Of a stretch of 64,000 bases of DNA, positions 61,176-64,000 are shown one piece after another. Below the pieces are notes generated by a model that did no database searches, was not told the origin of the DNA, and was given only the letters and a program-made list of their open reading frames with translations. A program made the translations under genes and the position numbers. The stretch's first letter is position 1, and each line of letters begins with the position of its first letter. The stretch is from GJ-E10 sp035625725 (GTDB lineage Bacteria; Pseudomonadota; Gammaproteobacteria; Burkholderiales; Burkholderiaceae_F), in contig DASPPB010000006.1 in NCBI GenBank assembly GCA_035625725.1, positions 62,001 to 126,000 of the forward strand. The letters are read 5' to 3'.

Positions 61176-61621
61176 GGCGCTTCTTCTGCGTGAGTTCAAC
61201 AATAGAAGGATAGCAAATATTTCTTAGACACGCCGCACTGCTCAGTGTTGCAGTTTCTCAAATTCAGTGATGGCGCACGCAAATAGGGGTGTTAGCGCGT
61301 GACGTGAAACATCTCGACACACAAAGCGCGAACCTGCCAGGGCTTAACTTTTGCGAAGCGGTGCGCCGCAGCCTCGAAGCGGTATGCGAAAATCGGTTTC
61401 GGAATTCCCGTTTTCGTTCATGGGATTGCTCGAAGCGGCTGCGCCCAAAACGACGGCAGGGCGAGCGTCGAGACAATGGTTTCGTTCGGGCGTGCGAAAG
61501 GCGCGCCGTGCGTTTTGTGATAGCGTTCCGGCCCGGGGTACTCAAGAAGAATATCGTCGCGGCGCGTCCGGCGGCGCAGCGCTGGCACTCGTTGCGCAGG
61601 CGAAGAAGGGACATCGTGAGT
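61176..61621. other. Divergent intergenic region before the RND efflux genes
   Basis: No gene supported. It lies between divergent genes and would carry their promoters. No regulator gene for the efflux system is present here. Confidence 0.4.
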
Positions 61622-63121
61622 ATGCAGGCTTGTCGCACACTCGTGCGTTTGCCGCTTTCGCTGACTTTTATTCTGGGTGCCTGCGCCGTCGGCCCGGACT
61701 TTCAGCGGCCGAGCGCACCGGGTTCGGCAACGTACGTGGAAGCGCCCTTGCCCCAGCAAGTGGCCGCACCAGCCGCCGGCACCGCGGGTGCGGCGCAGAC
61801 GCTGCGCCAGGGCAACGACCTGGTCCGCGACTGGTGGACGCTTTTTCACTCCGAGCCGCTAAACCAGTTGGTCGAAGAGGCGCTGCGCGAAAATCCGACT
61901 CTGGCTGCGGCCTCGGCGGCGTTGCGCCAGGCCCAAGAGACTCTGGCTGCCGGCAGGGGAAACCTTCTGCTGCCGGCGGTCAACGGCCAGCTCGGTGCTT
62001 CGCGCGAGCGCATCGCCGGCGCGACGATCGGTCTGCCGTTTTCGGAGACGTTTTCGCTGTACAACGCGCAAGTCACGGTGTCCTACACATTCGATCTGTT
62101 TGGCGCCGTGCGCCGGCAGCTCGAGGCGCTGCAAGCGCAGGTCGACTACGAGGAGAACCAGTTGCGCGCGGCGCGCCTCGCGCTCACGGCCAACATCGTC
62201 ACCGCGGTGATTCGGGAGGCGGCCTTGCGCGATCAGATCCGCGCGTTGCGCGATGTCGAGCGGCTCCAGCGCTCGGGACTGCAGATCGTCGAGCGGCGCT
62301 TTGAATTGGGCGCGGTCACGCGCAGCGACGTCCTGGCGCAGCGCACCGCCTTGGCGCAAACGGTCGCATCGATCCCGCCGCTTGAGCGCCAGTTGGTGCA
62401 AACGCGCCATCAGCTGGCCGTCTACCTGGGCAAGGCCCCGTCCGAATTGGACGTGTCCGCATTTGCGCTCTCCCAGATGCAGCTTCCGGCCGACCTGCCC
62501 GTCAGCGTGGCCAGCGATCTCGTGCACCAGCGCCCCGATATCCTTGCCGCCGAATCGCTGCTGCATGTGGCCAGCGCGCAGGTCGGCGTAGCCACAGCCA
62601 ACCTGTACCCGCAAATTACTTTGGGCGGCAATTACGGCTATACGGCGCTCACCACGGGACAGCTGTTCACGGCCGATTCCGCGGTCTGGGGTTTGAGTGC
62701 CGGCCTGGTTCAGCCGATTTTTCATGGCGGCGCGCTGGCCGCGCAGCGACGCGCCGCGGTCGCGGCGTTTGACCAGGCGGCGGCGGTTTACCGGCAGACC
62801 GTTTTGACGGCATTTGCCAATGTTGCCGATTCGCTGCGGGCGCTGGCGCTCGATGCGCAGGCGCTGGAGGCGCAGTCCGACGCCTATACGCAGGCGCAGG
62901 CCGCAACGGAGCTTGCGCAAACCCAATTTGACAACGGCTCGATTAGCTACTTGAGCCTGCTCACGGCACAACAGCAATATGCGCAAGCCGCTGTCGCGGT
63001 GGTACAGGCTCAAGCAGACCGCTTCACCGACACCGCGGCTTTATTCCAGGCTCTGGGAGGAGGATGGTGGAACCAGCCGCAATCCCAGGCGCAGACCAAG
63101 CCGGTGGCACGCGCGCAATGA
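61622..63121 (+). CDS. RND efflux outer-membrane lipoprotein (OprM/NodT family)
   Basis: A 499-residue TolC-like outer-membrane factor. The lipobox is 'LGAC' with Cys21, followed by 'AVGPDFQRP', the usual start of NodT-type lipoproteins. Two OEP repeats follow: 'VSYTFDLFGAVRRQLEALQA', 'RRFELGAVTRSDVLAQRTAL' and 'QRPDILAAESLLHVASAQVG' are family landmarks. An alternative GTG start at 61616 sits two codons earlier. It forms the outer-membrane duct of a tripartite pump, whose adaptor gene is next. Confidence 0.92.
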   Translation: MQACRTLVRLPLSLTFILGACAVGPDFQRPSAPGSATYVEAPLPQQVAAPAAGTAGAAQTLRQGNDLVRDWWTLFHSEPLNQLVEEALRENPTLAAASAALRQAQETLAAGRGNLLLPAVNGQLGASRERIAGATIGLPFSETFSLYNAQVTVSYTFDLFGAVRRQLEALQAQVDYEENQLRAARLALTANIVTAVIREAALRDQIRALRDVERLQRSGLQIVERRFELGAVTRSDVLAQRTALAQTVASIPPLERQLVQTRHQLAVYLGKAPSELDVSAFALSQMQLPADLPVSVASDLVHQRPDILAAESLLHVASAQVGVATANLYPQITLGGNYGYTALTTGQLFTADSAVWGLSAGLVQPIFHGGALAAQRRAAVAAFDQAAAVYRQTVLTAFANVADSLRALALDAQALEAQSDAYTQAQAATELAQTQFDNGSISYLSLLTAQQQYAQAAVAVVQAQADRFTDTAALFQALGGGWWNQPQSQAQTKPVARAQ

Positions 63122-63214
63122 TGCCAACGCAGACATTGCGGGCGTCGGTCGATCGGGCGAGCGCGACACCTGCGCGCCCGAAGCGCGCATAGGCATCGGG
63201 CGGAGAGTCGGGCA

Positions 63215-64000
63215 ATGGCAAACCGGGAATCCACACCATCGCTGGGCACGCAGCGCCCCTCACTTTGGCGGCGCCTGCTGCTCACGGTTGTACTGGTGGT
63301 GGTGCTCATCGGGGCCATTGTGGGAGTCAAGGTCTTTCTGGTGATGCGCCAGATCGCCTCGATCCGGCCACCAGCCCCACCCACCGTGACCACGACACAG
63401 GCGCAGATGCAGGACTGGCGCAACCAGATCGATACGGTCGGAAGCCTGCGGGCCTGGCGCGGGACCGACCTCAGCACGGAAGTCGCGGGTCTGGTGCGGG
63501 CCATCCGGTTTCGATCGGGTCAGAGCGTGGCGGCCGGTGACGTGCTCGTGGAGCTCAATGCCGATGCGGAAAAAGCGCAGCTGCTCTCCATGGAGGCCGC
63601 GGCGGATCTTGCCCGTACGACGCTGGTGCGCGACCGCGGTCAGCTTGCGGCGCAGGCGGTCGCCCAAGCGACGATCGACGCCGACGAAGCCGATCTCAAG
63701 AGCAAGACGGCGCAGGTCGAACAGCAACGCGCCGTGGTGGAAAAAAAGACGATCCGCGCACCGTTTGCGGGCCGCACGGGTATCACGACGGTTAACCCCG
63801 GCCAGTATTTGAACGCGGGCGACAAGGTCGTGACGCTGCAGTCGATCGACACGCTGTATCTCGATTTCAACGTGCCGCAGCGCGAGTTGTCTCGCGTGCG
63901 CGCCGGCGCGGCAGTCGACGCCCATGTCGATGCCTGGCCGCAGCAGACGTACAGCGGCAAAGTCAGCGCGATCAACCCGGCCGCCGACACGGGCACGCGC
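63215..64000 (+). CDS. RND efflux periplasmic adaptor (MFP), cut by window edge
   Basis: The first 262 codons of a membrane-fusion protein. A single membrane helix (about residues 22-45, 'LLLTVVLVVVLIGAIVG') anchors it, then 'TTEVAGLVRAIRFRSGQSVA'-type lipoyl sequence ('GTDLSTEVAGLVRAIRF'), a coiled-coil hairpin and the returning 'KKTIRAPFAGRTGITTVNPG' lipoyl half. Start ATG at 63215 with GGAG. The frame stays open to the right edge, where the RND pump gene should follow. Substrate cannot be told. Confidence 0.9.
   Translation, partial: MANRESTPSLGTQRPSLWRRLLLTVVLVVVLIGAIVGVKVFLVMRQIASIRPPAPPTVTTTQAQMQDWRNQIDTVGSLRAWRGTDLSTEVAGLVRAIRFRSGQSVAAGDVLVELNADAEKAQLLSMEAAADLARTTLVRDRGQLAAQAVAQATIDADEADLKSKTAQVEQQRAVVEKKTIRAPFAGRTGITTVNPGQYLNAGDKVVTLQSIDTLYLDFNVPQRELSRVRAGAAVDAHVDAWPQQTYSGKVSAINPAADTGTR

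Noticed and set aside
1..64000. CRISPR arrays, rRNA genes, prophage or integrase modules
   Set aside because: No regularly spaced repeats, no rRNA sequence and no phage structural or integrase genes were seen; the 'phage holin' family gene is a chromosomal membrane protein.

Overview
The window reads as a GC-rich Gram-negative chromosome, most likely a betaproteobacterium with anaerobic or facultative aromatic metabolism. This assignment is inference from gene content: a PadB-like molybdoenzyme, a KorAB 2-oxoacid:ferredoxin oxidoreductase operon, Mla-type lipid transport, several c-type cytochromes, Tat-exported enzymes, the HutF/HutG histidine route and DctA. No rRNA gene or taxonomic marker is present. 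Genes are dense, translational overlaps are frequent, and several genes start at GTG.

Layout. 1-2496: the N-terminal part of a molybdopterin oxidoreductase resembling phenylacetyl-CoA:acceptor oxidoreductase, divergent from a FlK-like hot-dog thioesterase, with a palindromic operator-like site between them. 3037-7961: a carbohydrate cluster with a short GlgC-like nucleotidyltransferase, transaldolase and alpha-glucan phosphorylase. 8029-11451: a four-gene MCE/Mla-type ABC operon, then a small membrane protein and an ArsB/SLC13-type permease. 13793-14668: a fluoride-resistance unit (fluoride riboswitch, crcB, PII-like DUF190 gene). 14875-15768: an acyltransferase. 16120-21631: a translationally coupled operon of an Fe-S/FAD GltD-like protein, a second flavoprotein, KorA and KorB, likely making reduced ferredoxin. 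22442-24871: Lon protease. 25204-29216: a GT2 glycosyltransferase, a class V aminotransferase and an IS630-type remnant.

29764-32767: a promoter with a structured leader drives a Tat-exported metallophosphoesterase, a c-type cytochrome, a secreted DUF1566 protein and a second c-type cytochrome. This is the least explained functional unit in the window. 33042-35573: an alpha-methylacyl-CoA racemase and a beta-lactamase-fold serine hydrolase. 36039-41046: a periplasmic PaoABC-like molybdenum aldehyde oxidoreductase followed by a Tat-exported nitroreductase. 41392-45871: Hsp20, a SnoaL-like protein, a secreted esterase and ModC/ModB without ModA. 46222-49679: a DUF255 thioredoxin-like protein and a chromate-type transporter. 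49730-56583: the complete histidine utilisation pathway (hutI-hutG-hutF divergent from hutU-hutH). 56709-64000: a TPR membrane protein, GlpD, tRNA-Lys(CTT), DctA, a small basic protein, and the first two genes of an RND-type efflux system cut by the window edge.

Together the genes suggest a metabolism in which molybdoenzymes (two here, plus Mo import) and ferredoxin-linked 2-oxoacid oxidation serve breakdown of aromatic or other recalcitrant carbon, alongside amino-acid (histidine), C4-dicarboxylate and glycerol-phosphate use. Functions come from reading motifs and family resemblance; no database search was run.
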